Part shown: positions 1 through 9,113 of the stretch, in pieces
Layout: each line of letters opens with the position of its first letter
Position numbering within the stretch: the first letter of the stretch is position 1
DNA from: Pseudomonas frederiksbergensis
GTDB taxonomy: Bacteria > Pseudomonadota > Gammaproteobacteria > Pseudomonadales > Pseudomonadaceae
Length of the DNA: 64,000 bases
Direction of reading: 5' to 3'
NCBI RefSeq assembly: GCF_003732275.1
Contig: NZ_MOBM01000012.1
Coordinates: 186,001-250,000, forward strand
Translations under genes and position numbers: made by a program
Notes under the pieces: model-generated
The model's input: only the letters and a program-made list of their open reading frames with translations
Databases searched by the model: none
What the model was told of the DNA's origin: nothing

Positions 1-353
1 TCCTTGAGGCGGTCCAGGCGATCACGCATGCGACTCAACGCCCAGAACAGATTAACCGCTGTTGGACGGGAATCGGCCAGTAACGCGTAATCCTCTTCCC
101 ACGCTGCCTGCCAGTCACCGCCCTCGGCAATTCGGGCGCGGGCTGACAGCACCATGGCATACGCCGCACTGATGCCAATGGCCGGCGCGCCACGCACCAC
201 CATCGAGCGAATGGCTTCGGCCACACCCGCAGCGCTGGTGTAGGCGATCCAGGTTTCCTCGAACGGCAAAATACGCTGATCCAGCAGATACAGGGCGCCA
301 TCTCGCCAATCGATGGCCTTCACCTTCTCCGCAGCCAACAGTCGATCGCGCAT
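1..353 (-). CDS. mtnA: S-methyl-5-thioribose-1-phosphate isomerase, N-terminal part (partial at left edge)
   Basis: Converts 5-methylthioribose-1-phosphate to 5-methylthioribulose-1-phosphate in cytosolic methionine salvage. Only the first 117 codons are inside the window; the reading frame is open to the left edge. The start at 353 gives [19 protein letters not shown], and the family motif RGAPAIGIS lies near residue 56, followed by the helical segment with NLFWAL. It is divergent from the MTA deaminase gene at 463, with 109 bases between them. That pairing makes biochemical sense because the deaminase consumes methylthioadenosine from the same salvage stream. Assignment is by sequence memory of Pseudomonas MtnA. 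Confidence 0.9.
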   Translation of the reverse strand, partial: MRDRLLAAEKVKAIDWRDGALYLLDQRILPFEETWIAYTSAAGVAEAIRSMVVRGAPAIGISAAYAMVLSARARIAEGGDWQAAWEEDYALLADSRPTAVNLFWALSRMRDRLDRLK

Positions 354-462
354 CCACTTACCCCGCACTCATGAACAAAAGCCGCCGATTATAGCGATCC
401 CCCCGCGAAGACGCTCGGGTATACTTCGCCATCCTTTACAAAAGCACTGGAACCGACTTTCG

Positions 463-1797
463 ATGCCGACCCCCACCGCTGCGCTCGACCTATTATTGCT
501 GCCGACCTGGCTGGTACCCGTCGAACCGGCTGGCGTGGTCCTTAAAGAGCATGCCCTGGGCATCCGCGACGGTCGTATCGTATTTATCGGCCCGCGTGCA
601 GCAGCCTTGAAGCTTAACGCAACTGAAGTCCGCGAATTGCCGGACATGTTGCTCAGCCCCGGCCTGATCAATGCCCACGGGCATGCGGCAATGACGCTGT
701 TCCGCGGCCTGGCTGACGATCTGCCGCTGATGACCTGGCTGGAAAACCATATCTGGCCGGCCGAAGCCAAGTGGGTCGACGAGGCGTTCGTTCGCGACGG
801 CACGGACCTGGCCATCGCCGAGCAGATCAAAGGCGGCATCACCTGTTTCTCCGACATGTATTTCTTCCCGAAGGTCGCCAGCGAACGCGTACATAACAGC
901 GGCATTCGCGCCCAGATCGCCATTCCGATCCTCGATTTCCCGATTCCAGGCGCCGCCACGGCGGATGAAGCCATTCGTCAGGGCGTTGAATTATTCGGCG
1001 ATCTCAAGCATCACGAGCGGATCAAAGTCACCTTCGGCCCCCATGCACCCTACACCGTGGGCGACGAAACCCTGGAAAAAATCAGGGTCATCGCCGAAGA
1101 ACTGGACGCTTCGATTCATATGCACGTCCACGAAACCGCTTTTGAAGTGCAGCAGTCGGTCGAGCAGTGCGGCGAACGCCCGCTGGCCCGCCTTGGCCGC
1201 CTAGGCCTGCTCGGGCCGCGCCTCCAGGCCGTTCACATGACCCAGATCAGCGATGAAGACCTGGTGCTGCTGGTAGAAAGTAACACCAATGTGATTCATT
1301 GCCCGGAGTCGAACCTGAAGCTGGCCAGCGGTTTCTGCCCGGTCGAGCGCTTGTGGCAGGCCGGGGTCAATGTGGCGGTCGGCACCGATGGTGCAGCCAG
1401 CAATAATGATCTCGATTTGCTCGGCGAAACCCGCACCGCTGCGTTGCTGGCCAAGGTTGTCGCCGGCTCGGCCACCGCGCTGGACGCCCATCGCGCCCTG
1501 CGCATGGCCACGCTCAATGGCGCCCGTGCGCTGGGAATCGAAGCTGAGACGGGTTCGCTGGAAGTCGGCAAAGCGGCGGACATCGTTGCGTTCGACCTGT
1601 CGGGCCTGGCGCAGCAACCGGTCTACGACCCGGTTTCGCAACTGATCTATGCCAGTGGCCGCGACTGCGTGAAACACCTTTGGGTCGCCGGCAAGCAACT
1701 GCTCGACGACCGCCGCCTGACCCGTCTGGATGAGGCGCAGTTGTGCGCCACTGCCAAGGCCTGGGGCAGGCGCATCAGCGGCCACACCGAATCGTAA
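463..1797 (+). CDS. mtaD: 5'-methylthioadenosine/S-adenosylhomocysteine deaminase (TRZ/ATZ amidohydrolase)
   Basis: Cytosolic metal-dependent amidohydrolase of the COG0402 family. The P. aeruginosa relative is known to deaminate methylthioadenosine to methylthioinosine. The 444-residue protein shows the metal-binding HGH at residues 72-74, a second metal/substrate cluster HMHVHE at 219-224, and the catalytic Asp in GTDGAASNN near 309. The start at 463 ([11 protein letters not shown]) is preferred over an in-frame start at 313, which would run through the mtnA start and promoter region. It is followed after 57 bases by ubiG, so it may be the first gene of a short operon mtaD-ubiG-mupP. Whether methylthioadenosine is the main substrate here is inferred from family and neighbour. 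Confidence 0.9.
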   Translation: MPTPTAALDLLLLPTWLVPVEPAGVVLKEHALGIRDGRIVFIGPRAAALKLNATEVRELPDMLLSPGLINAHGHAAMTLFRGLADDLPLMTWLENHIWPAEAKWVDEAFVRDGTDLAIAEQIKGGITCFSDMYFFPKVASERVHNSGIRAQIAIPILDFPIPGAATADEAIRQGVELFGDLKHHERIKVTFGPHAPYTVGDETLEKIRVIAEELDASIHMHVHETAFEVQQSVEQCGERPLARLGRLGLLGPRLQAVHMTQISDEDLVLLVESNTNVIHCPESNLKLASGFCPVERLWQAGVNVAVGTDGAASNNDLDLLGETRTAALLAKVVAGSATALDAHRALRMATLNGARALGIEAETGSLEVGKAADIVAFDLSGLAQQPVYDPVSQLIYASGRDCVKHLWVAGKQLLDDRRLTRLDEAQLCATAKAWGRRISGHTES

Positions 1798-1854
1798 GCA
1801 CCCTGGACCAAAACCGGGGCAACAGGATTTTTCAAGTTTTAGAGGACTGACACC

Positions 1855-2553
1855 ATGAGCAACGTCGACTACGCCGAAATCGCCAAATTCGAAGCCCTGG
1901 CCCATCGCTGGTGGGACCGCGAAAGCGAGTTCAAACCGCTGCACGACATCAACCCGTTGCGGGTCAACTGGATCGACGAGCGCGTCAATCTGGCAGGCAA
2001 AAAAGTCCTCGACGTCGGTTGCGGCGGTGGCATCCTCAGCGAAGCCATGGCTCAACGCGGCGCAACCGTGATGGGCATCGACATGGGCGAAGCGCCGCTG
2101 GCTGTCGCTCAACTGCATCAGCTGGAATCCGGCGTGAGTGTCGAGTACCGGCAGATCACCGCCGAAGCCCTGGCCGAAGAAATGCCCGAGCAGTTCGACG
2201 TGGTGACTTGCCTGGAAATGCTTGAACACGTGCCGGATCCGTCGTCGGTCATCCGCGCCTGCTTCCGCATGGTCAAACCGGGTGGACAGGTGTTCTTCTC
2301 CACCATTAACCGCAACCCGAAGGCCTATCTGTTCGCCATCGTCGGTGCCGAATACATCATGAAGCTGCTGCCGCGCGGCACTCACGACTTCAAGAAATTC
2401 ATTCGCCCCTCGGAGCTTGGCGCCTGGAGCCGCATGGCCGGCCTGACCGTCAAGGACATCATCGGCCTGACCTACAACCCGCTGACCAAGCACTACAAAC
2501 TGGCGGCCGATGTCGACGTCAACTACATGATCCAGACCCTGCGCGAGGAGTAA
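1855..2553 (+). CDS. ubiG: bifunctional 2-polyprenyl-6-hydroxyphenol methylase / 3-demethylubiquinol O-methyltransferase
   Basis: SAM-dependent O-methyltransferase acting at two steps of ubiquinone biosynthesis at the inner membrane surface. The 232-residue length is that of UbiG. The SAM-binding glycine-rich motif [16 protein letters not shown] lies near residues 51-66 and the acidic ribose-binding loop MGIDMGE follows. The characteristic ending region with NYMIQ is present. A Shine-Dalgarno-like AGAGGACTG precedes the ATG. The mupP start lies only four bases after the stop, and the mupP ribosome-binding sequence GAGGAG is formed by the last ubiG codons, so the two genes are likely co-translated. 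Confidence 0.96.
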   Translation: MSNVDYAEIAKFEALAHRWWDRESEFKPLHDINPLRVNWIDERVNLAGKKVLDVGCGGGILSEAMAQRGATVMGIDMGEAPLAVAQLHQLESGVSVEYRQITAEALAEEMPEQFDVVTCLEMLEHVPDPSSVIRACFRMVKPGGQVFFSTINRNPKAYLFAIVGAEYIMKLLPRGTHDFKKFIRPSELGAWSRMAGLTVKDIIGLTYNPLTKHYKLAADVDVNYMIQTLREE

Positions 2554-2557
2554 GCCG

Positions 2558-3229
2558 ATGCGTATCAGAGCAGTCCTTTTCGACATGGATGGCACCCTGC
2601 TCGACACCGCGCCGGATTTCATCGCCATCTGCCAGGCGATGCGCGCTGACCGTGGTTTGCCGCCAATCAACACTCAACACATTCGCGATGAAATTTCCGG
2701 CGGCGCCAAAGCGATGGTCGCCGCGAACTTTTCCATGGACCCGGAATCGCCGGGGTTCGAGGAACTGCGTCAGGAATTCCTCGACCGCTACCTCAAGGGT
2801 TGCGCGGTCCACAGCCATCTGTTCGATGGCATGGCCGAGGTGCTGGAAAAAATCGAAAAGGCCAACCTGATCTGGGGCGTGGTCACCAACAAACCGGTCC
2901 GTTTCGCCGAGCCGATCATGCAGCAACTGGGCCTGGCGGAACGTTCGAAGGTGCTGATTTGCCCCGATCATGTGAAGAACAGTAAACCGGACCCGGAGCC
3001 GTTGATCCTGGCGTGCAAGATGCTCGACCTGGATCCGGCCAGTGTGTTGTTTGTGGGCGATGACCTGCGGGACATCGAGTCCGGCCGCGATGCCGGCACC
3101 AAAACCTGCGCGGTGACCTACGGTTATATTCACCCGGACGATAATCCGAAGCATTGGGGCGCAGACGTGGTGATCGATCATCCGCTGGCGCTGGTCGAGG
3201 TGTTGGATAACGCTTTGTGCAGCTGCTGA
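2558..3229 (+). CDS. mupP: N-acetylmuramic acid 6-phosphate phosphatase (HAD family)
   Basis: HAD-superfamily phosphatase that removes phosphate from MurNAc-6-phosphate in the Pseudomonas cell-wall recycling route that bypasses de novo MurNAc synthesis and influences fosfomycin tolerance. The 223-residue protein has the HAD motif [11 protein letters not shown] at residues 8-17, motif II around VVTNKP, motif III lysine in KNSKPDPEP and motif [12 protein letters not shown]. The position between ubiG and a YciK reductase is the one known for MupP in Pseudomonas, which separates it from the very similar phosphoglycolate phosphatases. Without that context a Gph-like role could not be excluded. Confidence 0.88.
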   Translation: MRIRAVLFDMDGTLLDTAPDFIAICQAMRADRGLPPINTQHIRDEISGGAKAMVAANFSMDPESPGFEELRQEFLDRYLKGCAVHSHLFDGMAEVLEKIEKANLIWGVVTNKPVRFAEPIMQQLGLAERSKVLICPDHVKNSKPDPEPLILACKMLDLDPASVLFVGDDLRDIESGRDAGTKTCAVTYGYIHPDDNPKHWGADVVIDHPLALVEVLDNALCSC

Positions 3230-3241
3230 ACACAGAGGCTT

Positions 3242-3376
3242 TTGTGGCGAGGGAGCTTGCTCCCGCTGGGCTGCAAAGCAGCCCCTCTATCTATGAACGC
3301 AGTCTTTCAGGCACACCGCATTTGCAGGTTTTTACGACTGCTTCGCAGCCGAGCGGGAGCAAGCTCCCTCGCCACA
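3242..3376. repeat. REP pair, type A (GTGGCGAGGGAGCTTGCTCC)
   Basis: Two inverted copies of the GTGGCGAGGGAGCTTGCTCC unit (about 3242-3274 and 3345-3376) flank a 70-base spacer between mupP and yciK. Each unit is itself a small palindrome, so the pair can fold into a large cruciform. The same unit recurs at 16798-16933 and 23914-24046. Confidence 0.85.
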
Positions 3377-3415
3377 GATACGATGCCTGCCTGTTGAATT
3401 GTTGTGAGGTTTTTT

Positions 3416-4156
3416 ATGTTTGATTATTCCGCCCGCCCTGAATTGCTCAAGGACCGGGTCATCCTCGTCACCGGCGCTGGCCGTGGCATCGGTGCCGCCG
3501 CTGCGAAAACCTACGCCGCCCACGGCGCCACCGTGTTGTTGCTGGGCAAGACCGAAGCCAATCTGACTCAGGTCTATGACGAGATCGAAGCGGCCGGGCA
3601 TCCACAACCCGCCGTGATTCCGTTCAATCTGGAAACCGCACTGCCTCATCAATACGATGAGCTGGCAGCCATGATCGAGACCGAATTCGGCCACCTCGAC
3701 GGCTTGCTGCACAACGCCTCGATCATTGGTCCCCGGACACCGATCGAGCAGTTGTCCGGCGAAAATTTCATGCGCGTCATGCACGTCAACGTCAACGCCA
3801 TGTTCATGCTCACCAGCACCCTGCTGCCACTGCTCAAGCTGTCTCAGGACGCCTCGGTGGTATTCACCTCCAGCAGCGTCGGTCGCAAGGGTCGTGCGTA
3901 TTGGGGCGCGTACGGCGTCTCCAAGTTTGCTACCGAAGGCTTGATGCAAACCCTGGCCGACGAAGTAGACACGGTCGCACCAGTGCGCTCCAACAGCATC
4001 AATCCCGGCGCTACCCGCACCAGCATGCGCGCTCAGGCCTACCCCGGTGAAAACCCGCTGAACAATCCGACGCCCGAGGAGATCATGCCGGTTTATCTTT
4101 ACCTCATGGGTCCAGACAGCACCGGCATCAATGGCCAGGCGTTCAACGCTCAGTAA
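3416..4156 (+). CDS. yciK: YciK family short-chain oxidoreductase
   Basis: NAD(P)-dependent short-chain dehydrogenase of the YciK group, cytosolic, physiological substrate not established. The 246-residue protein starts MFDYSARPELLKDR and has the Rossmann motif TGAGRGIG near residues 19-26, NAS at the usual NAG position, the catalytic Ser in SSSVGRKG and the Tyr-Lys pair in YGVSK. The ATG at 3416 is preferred over an upstream in-frame ATG because GTGAGG stands at the right distance. It follows mupP after the REP pair; the order ubiG-mupP-yciK is conserved in Pseudomonas as I recall it. Confidence 0.9.
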   Translation: MFDYSARPELLKDRVILVTGAGRGIGAAAAKTYAAHGATVLLLGKTEANLTQVYDEIEAAGHPQPAVIPFNLETALPHQYDELAAMIETEFGHLDGLLHNASIIGPRTPIEQLSGENFMRVMHVNVNAMFMLTSTLLPLLKLSQDASVVFTSSSVGRKGRAYWGAYGVSKFATEGLMQTLADEVDTVAPVRSNSINPGATRTSMRAQAYPGENPLNNPTPEEIMPVYLYLMGPDSTGINGQAFNAQ

Positions 4157-4175
4157 CGCCCGTGCGTCGCTTTTC

Positions 4176-4201
4176 TGCCGCGACGACTTCCCGCCGCGGC
4201 A
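4176..4201. terminator. possible stem-loop after yciK
   Basis: TGCCGCG (4176-4182) and CGCGGCA (4195-4201) form a perfect 7-bp stem with a 12-base loop just downstream of the yciK stop. There is no T-run after it, so it is a weak terminator candidate at best and could be a chance GC-rich dyad. Confidence 0.3.
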
Positions 4202-4530
4202 CTCAAACTCGGTGGTAACTACCCCCGCTTCAAGTCAAATAAATGTCGTCACCCTCCGCAACCCCTCTCGCATGACCTTTCAGTATTTTGATTTTTAAAG
4301 CTTTTTATTCGACTGAACCGAATGGCACGACTTTCGCTCTAATTTTGTTCAGACACGCCGTGTGAAAGCAGACGGGGCGGAGCTTGAGCCGAGAGGTTAC
4401 TAATCTTCGGCAAAGCGGACTAAACTCGTGCCAAATGTCCTACGGGACTGATGGACCAGTATGACGCGCAGCCCAAAGCCGCTCTCACCCAGCCTGTAAG
4501 ACAGCCTTACTGCTTAGGGGCTCACGCCAT
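4202..4530 (+). promoter_or_regulatory. long leader with sigma-54-like promoter before the diguanylate cyclase gene
   Basis: This 329-base stretch has no gene that I can support. It contains a sigma-54-type element: TGGCACG at 4323-4329, four bases, then TCGCT at 4334-4338. The invariant GG and GC are correctly spaced and one base differs from the TTGC consensus. A transcript from there would have a leader of about 180 bases including a GCCGA...TCGGC hairpin near 4391-4414. AT-rich sequence with runs of T and A lies upstream of the element. Confidence 0.4.
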
Positions 4531-5457
4531 ATGAAATCACCTTCCCAGACCAACGCAATTGACTTCGACAGTGCCAAATTGCAACGCCTGGGCTTTGGTC
4601 AGCAGCCTCCCCTCCTGGAGCGGCCCGTCAGTCTTGCGCAGTTGCGCCAAGCGCTGGGCCTGCAACTGCAAACCAGTCTTGAGCCGCAACGCATCCTCGG
4701 ACTCTTCTTCCGTGAAATTCAGCGTCTTGTGCCGCTGGATGCCCTGAGTTATGAGCATCCGTCCAGCGACTTGCGCCTGCAATTCGGCTCACGGGGTCAT
4801 CATTCAATCAGCTACAGCCTCAGTCATGAAGGCGAACAATTGGGTGAGCTGGTGTTCCGCCGCAATCAGCGTTTCAGCGAACAGGAACAGGGTAGCCTGG
4901 AGTCACTGTTGTCGACCCTGCTCTTCCCCATGCGAAACGCCCTGCTCTACCGAGCGGCGACCCAAAGCGCATTGCGTGATCCGCTGACTGATACCGGCAA
5001 CCGCACCGCTATGGATCAGACGCTGCAACGGGAAATCGAGATGTCGCGGCGACACTCCCAACCCCTGTCGCTGCTGATGCTGGACATTGATCACTTCAAA
5101 CACATCAACGACACCTACGGGCACAGTGCCGGCGATGAAGTGCTGAAGGCCGTCGCAGCTTCGATCAAAAACCAGTTACGCAACGTCGATATGGTGTTCC
5201 GGTTTGGTGGCGAAGAATTCATGATCCTGCTGTCCAATACCAGTCGGGAAGCGGCAGCCATGGTCGGTGAACGACTGCGGTTTGCAGTGCAGGCTCAAGA
5301 CTATGTGGCCGAGGACAAGATGATCGAGCTGACGGTCAGCATCGGTTGCTCGACGCTGCTACCCGGCGAGTCTGCCGAGAGCCTGCTGCGACGGGCCGAC
5401 AGTGCGCTGTATGTGGCCAAGCGTGAGGGGCGTAACCGCCTTGCGATGGCGGGCTGA
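4531..5457 (+). CDS. diguanylate cyclase with N-terminal GAF-like region
   Basis: Makes cyclic di-GMP from two GTP. The 308-residue protein has an N-terminal region of about 150 residues without membrane segments or signal peptide, probably a GAF-like sensor fold, and a C-terminal GGDEF domain. The active site reads GGEEF, an accepted active variant, and the product-inhibition I-site RNVD sits exactly five residues before it. DxDxFKxxND appears as DIDHFKHIND. It resembles PA3177 of P. aeruginosa from memory, which would agree with the preceding genes. The ATG at 4531 follows an AGGGG sequence. It is a single-gene unit preceded by a long leader. Confidence 0.88.
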   Translation: MKSPSQTNAIDFDSAKLQRLGFGQQPPLLERPVSLAQLRQALGLQLQTSLEPQRILGLFFREIQRLVPLDALSYEHPSSDLRLQFGSRGHHSISYSLSHEGEQLGELVFRRNQRFSEQEQGSLESLLSTLLFPMRNALLYRAATQSALRDPLTDTGNRTAMDQTLQREIEMSRRHSQPLSLLMLDIDHFKHINDTYGHSAGDEVLKAVAASIKNQLRNVDMVFRFGGEEFMILLSNTSREAAAMVGERLRFAVQAQDYVAEDKMIELTVSIGCSTLLPGESAESLLRRADSALYVAKREGRNRLAMAG

Positions 5458-5482
5458 TATTTCAGCAACGCTGCATAACTCA

Positions 5483-5572
5483 TGTGGGAGCGGGCTTGCT
5501 CGCGAAAGCGATCTGACATTCAGCATCTGTGTTGAATGTTAAGCCGTCTTCGCGAGCAAGCCCGCTCCCACA
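5483..5572. repeat. REP pair, type B (TGTGGGAGCGGGCTTGCTCG)
   Basis: Inverted copies of TGTGGGAGCGGGCTTGCTCG extended by CGAA at 5483-5507 and about 5549-5572, separated by about 42 bases, lie between the convergent ends of the diguanylate cyclase and TenA-like genes. The position at a convergent junction suits a transcript-end structure. Confidence 0.85.
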
Positions 5573-5597
5573 TTGGGTTTGTGTTGCTTTCAGAGAA

Positions 5598-6392
5598 TCA
5601 GCTTTCGGCCAACGCCATCCGCTCACGGACTACCGGGGTTTTCACTGCCAGTTCCAACTGCATGCAGCGTTCCAGGAACAGGTACATGTAGTCGTAACTT
5701 TTGCAGACTGCCTGGCGCAACTCCACTTGCAGTGCTTTGCTCGGGTTCATACCCGCCAGGGTGCAGATGATTTCCAGCGCCTCCCATGGATGGGCATCGT
5801 CATACTGGGCGTGCATCTTCAACCACTTCATGGCCCGCTTGCGATCTTCCTCGGGGAACGCCGCCGCGTAGACGCCAGTGGAACAGACCAGTGCCGACCA
5901 CTCTCCGGTCGCACCCTCGATGGCGTAGTTGGTGGCGGCGATGGCCACGATCAGCGAATCCGACGAACTGGTGTGCCAGCACCAGTGGCTCAAGGCGTGA
6001 AGCTCAGGGGCCACCTGTTGTGCTTGCAGATCTTCCAGGCTGACACCGTGAGCACGGCTCCAATGCACCCAGTAATCGGCATGGTTCAATTCGACGCGAA
6101 TGTTGCGCATAAGCCAGCGACGCGCCATGTCTTCGCCAGGGTGGCGCGCAAAACGGGTCTTTGTCAGGTTCTGTGCCATGTATAAAGCGAACTGTTCGAC
6201 CACCGGCCAGCCACCAATAAGGTACTGACGCATGGTTTTTGCACTGAGCTTGTTATCTCGCATGCGTTGATACAGTTCGTGTCCGACAACCCGGCGTTTG
6301 CTCTCGCTGCAATCCCGGATCAGTTGCTGAGCCCAGGCGGGATAACTTGCAGCTTCCATGAGTGGTCCGGTTCTGTTGAATGTGTCGATCAC
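5598..6392 (-). CDS. TenA/PqqC-like haem-oxygenase-fold protein
   Basis: Member of the all-helical TenA/THI-4/PqqC superfamily; function unknown. The 264-residue protein starts at GTG 6392 because AAGGAG stands seven bases before it; an upstream in-frame start would overlap the rbdA end. Potential metal or substrate ligands include ELNHADYWVHW, NYAIEGATGEW and HAQYDDAHPWE. These resemble the E/H/D pattern of haem-oxygenase-like di-iron oxidases, but I cannot assign a full ligand set. It lies 43 bases downstream of rbdA on the same strand, so the two are probably co-transcribed. As I recall P. aeruginosa has the same gene next to rbdA. It is not a thiamine gene by context. Confidence 0.75.
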   Translation of the reverse strand: MIDTFNRTGPLMEAASYPAWAQQLIRDCSESKRRVVGHELYQRMRDNKLSAKTMRQYLIGGWPVVEQFALYMAQNLTKTRFARHPGEDMARRWLMRNIRVELNHADYWVHWSRAHGVSLEDLQAQQVAPELHALSHWCWHTSSSDSLIVAIAATNYAIEGATGEWSALVCSTGVYAAAFPEEDRKRAMKWLKMHAQYDDAHPWEALEIICTLAGMNPSKALQVELRQAVCKSYDYMYLFLERCMQLELAVKTPVVRERMALAES

Positions 6393-6435
6393 TGTCGCGC
6401 TCCTTTTGATTGTGATTTTTAGATCAGCAAGAGTT

Positions 6436-8895
6436 TCAACGGAACGTGCCGGGCGCCTTGAACAACAAAGGTCGGGGCCGGGCAGGACGACTTTGCAAAC
6501 TATCCCAGGTAAACAGATGCGGGCGTTCAATCACATACCCTTGAGCGTAATCCACCCCGATCTCCAGCAATGCCTGCTCGATCTGAGGTGTTTCAACGAA
6601 CTCGGCAATCGTGCGCTTACCCATGACATGACCGATGCGATTGATCACTTCGACCATGGCGCGGTTAATCGGGTCGTCCAGCATATCCTTTACGAAACTC
6701 CCGTCGATCTTCAGGAAGTCTACAGGTAAATGTTTCAAGTAAGCGAATGAGGACATACCGGCGCAAAAGTCATCTAGCGAAAAATGACAACCTAAGCCTT
6801 TGAGTTCATTGATAAATCTAATTGCACTGCCCAGATTTGCAATCGCGCTGGTTTCTGTAATTTCAAAACAAATCATTTCAGGTGGAATTGAATATGCAAC
6901 AAACTGTTCACGAAGGAAGTCCAGAAACGCCTCATCTCCGATAGTAATACCTGACAGATTTATCGCACACATGGCCAACGGCCCTTCGCGCTCTTGGGCG
7001 ATGCACTGGGCAATGACTTTGAAAACGTTCTCCACCACCCAACGGTCAATTGACGTCATCAAACCGTAACGCTCGGCAGCCGGAATGAAACTGTCCGGCA
7101 GAATCATGCGCCCCGCTTCGTCATGCAGGCGCAGCAGGATTTCGATATGTCCGCCGCCCTGCTCGCCAGGGCCAAGGGGCGCGATTTCCTGGGCGTACAG
7201 GCAGAAGCGGTCCTCTTCCAACGCCACATGCAGGCGTTGCACCCAGGCCATCTCGCCAAAGCGCAGGGACAGCTCCGAGTCGTCGGCATGATAGACCTGA
7301 ACCCGGTTGCGGCCCTTTTCCTTGGCCATATAACAGGCCATGTCAGCGGCCCGCAGAGAAGCTTCGAGGGTGGCCGGACTCTGGACCACATGCACCAGAC
7401 CAATGCTCACGGTGGTCACGAACGGCCGGCCTTTCCAGACAAAGTGCAGGTTCTGCACGGTCTGGCGCAGGACTTCGGCGATTTTCTCGGCCGCTTCCGG
7501 CGCACAGTTTTCCAACAGAATGCCGAACTCGTCGCCACCCAACCGGGCCAGGGTGTCGCCTTCGCGCAAACCTGATTGCAACAACGCACAGATATGCCGT
7601 AACAACTCGTCGCCCGCCGCATGACCGCAGGTGTCGTTGACCAGTTTGAATTGATCCAGGTCGAGAAACATCAAGGCGTGACGCCCCGCCTGGCGCGTCA
7701 GGTTATGCAGGGCCTGTTCGAGGCGGTATTCGAACTCGCGGCGGTTGGCCAGCCCGGTCAGGGCGTCATGGGTTGCCTGCCAGGACAGATTGGCGATGTA
7801 TTGCCGCTCCTGAGTCATGTCGTGCAGCACCAGCACGGTGCCACTGACCTTGCCCGTGTTGCGGATCGGCGCGCCGACCAGCGTGACCGAAACCGTGCTG
7901 CCGTCCAGACGCTGGATCAGTTTGGAATGCTCGCTGCCACCGCTGAGCTGCCCGCTCAAAATGTGCTCGATCAAGGTAAAACCATCAGCCTGAGCGTTCT
8001 CATCCAGCAGATTGAACAGCGCCGCCAATGGCAACCCTGCCGCCTGTTCGGCCTTCCAGTGAGTCAAGGCCTCGGCGGCCGGATTCATATAGGCAATCGC
8101 GCCCTCGACGTCCGTGGTGATCACCCCGTCGCCAATCGACTGCAGAGTGATCTGCGCCCGGTCTTTCTCCAGCTGCAAGGCATCGGCGAAGGCATGGCGT
8201 TGCTTGAGCAGTTTATGAGTACGCAACAGGGCCAACACAATCAAACCCAGCGCTGTGGCGAGGTTCGTCACCAACAGCAGCCGAAGAATCACCCGTGAGC
8301 CTTCGCCCAAGGCATCGCTGAACGCTTTGGCGGCAGGTGTCACGCCATCGTTGATGGCAAAAATCTGGTCTTTCCAGCGTTTGACGTCGACTTCCGTGAC
8401 CTGGCTATCGGCAATGCGCTGATGCATCTCCCGCGCGACGTCATCGAGTTGCACGAGGTACGCGTCACCGACCGTCCAGAGGTCGATGGCTTTTTCAAGG
8501 TAGCTGAAGTGCCGGAAATTGAGGTACAGCCAAATCACGCTGGAGACGTCGTCCGGGTGGTTGCCGCCCTTGAGAATGGCGATTCGCGCCGCCTCGATAT
8601 TCGGTGGCTGATGATCCAGCGCCAGACGCAATTCATGGCCACCCTGAGGTACGGCAATCGCGTTCTGGTATTTGAGAAAAATCGTTTCGTCGCGACTGTC
8701 GGCGTAGAGATTGAGGTAATAGATGGCGTCTTTCTGGCCCTTGGACCACAGGCTTTCACCACCGACGTAGCCGCGAACCGCCGAAAGAACGTAAAGGCTG
8801 ACGCCTCCCAACAGGGCCTGAAATAACACGACGGCGATAAAAGGCCAGACAATGCCCAACAACCGAGGGGTTCCGAGAGTCCTTTTTTGCTTCAT
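6436..8895 (-). CDS. rbdA: RbdA-type membrane GGDEF-EAL protein (c-di-GMP phosphodiesterase, biofilm dispersal)
   Basis: Inner-membrane c-di-GMP enzyme; RbdA of P. aeruginosa is a GTP-stimulated phosphodiesterase promoting biofilm dispersal. The 819-residue length matches RbdA. Order: transmembrane helix about 10-35, periplasmic region, second helix about 205-225, PAS about 240-365, GGDEF about 380-545, EAL about 560-805. GGDEF is canonical and preceded by the I-site REGD at the right spacing. The EAL signature reads EILLR, and NLSG, ETS, DDFCAG, KIDGSF and the AEFVE glutamate are present, so phosphodiesterase activity is expected. Its neighbours (TenA-like on one side, the ABC exporter beyond the toxin on the other) match the rbdA locus as I remember it. 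Confidence 0.85.
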   Translation of the reverse strand: MKQKRTLGTPRLLGIVWPFIAVVLFQALLGGVSLYVLSAVRGYVGGESLWSKGQKDAIYYLNLYADSRDETIFLKYQNAIAVPQGGHELRLALDHQPPNIEAARIAILKGGNHPDDVSSVIWLYLNFRHFSYLEKAIDLWTVGDAYLVQLDDVAREMHQRIADSQVTEVDVKRWKDQIFAINDGVTPAAKAFSDALGEGSRVILRLLLVTNLATALGLIVLALLRTHKLLKQRHAFADALQLEKDRAQITLQSIGDGVITTDVEGAIAYMNPAAEALTHWKAEQAAGLPLAALFNLLDENAQADGFTLIEHILSGQLSGGSEHSKLIQRLDGSTVSVTLVGAPIRNTGKVSGTVLVLHDMTQERQYIANLSWQATHDALTGLANRREFEYRLEQALHNLTRQAGRHALMFLDLDQFKLVNDTCGHAAGDELLRHICALLQSGLREGDTLARLGGDEFGILLENCAPEAAEKIAEVLRQTVQNLHFVWKGRPFVTTVSIGLVHVVQSPATLEASLRAADMACYMAKEKGRNRVQVYHADDSELSLRFGEMAWVQRLHVALEEDRFCLYAQEIAPLGPGEQGGGHIEILLRLHDEAGRMILPDSFIPAAERYGLMTSIDRWVVENVFKVIAQCIAQEREGPLAMCAINLSGITIGDEAFLDFLREQFVAYSIPPEMICFEITETSAIANLGSAIRFINELKGLGCHFSLDDFCAGMSSFAYLKHLPVDFLKIDGSFVKDMLDDPINRAMVEVINRIGHVMGKRTIAEFVETPQIEQALLEIGVDYAQGYVIERPHLFTWDSLQSRPARPRPLLFKAPGTFR

Positions 8896-9113
8896 GAGGT
8901 CCCTTGTTTAAGCACTGCCAGATCAGCATCCAACGTGATCGCTACAGCTAGACTAGGGTGCGTTCTCGGTTCCGGCAAGCAGAGGATCGGCCTCAATGCC
9001 GTACACGTGCGCCCCCTATAGATATATACCGCCAAAGCCGGTTTGGAGATCTGTTTACTGGGCACTTCGGGCTCCCCCTATCCGTTGCGGGAACCCTTTC
9101 AAAGGAGTGCAAC
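8896..9113 (+). promoter_or_regulatory. divergent control region between rbdA and the toxin gene
   Basis: This 218-base region separates the divergent starts of rbdA and the toxin-like gene. An AT-rich CTATAGATATATACC around 9018-9032 is the best -10 candidate for the toxin gene, although I find no convincing -35 at 17 bases. AAAGGAG ends six bases before the toxin ATG at 9114. No repeats, tRNA or att-like sequence were seen. Confidence 0.4.

Noticed and set aside
4360..4470. c-di-GMP-I (GEMM) riboswitch ahead of the diguanylate cyclase
   Set aside because: GCAAAGC...CTAAAC and a GGGACTGATGG tail resemble parts of GEMM, but the ligand-binding 5' segment and the P1 pairing are not found, so the likeness is treated as chance. 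A covariance-model search would decide.
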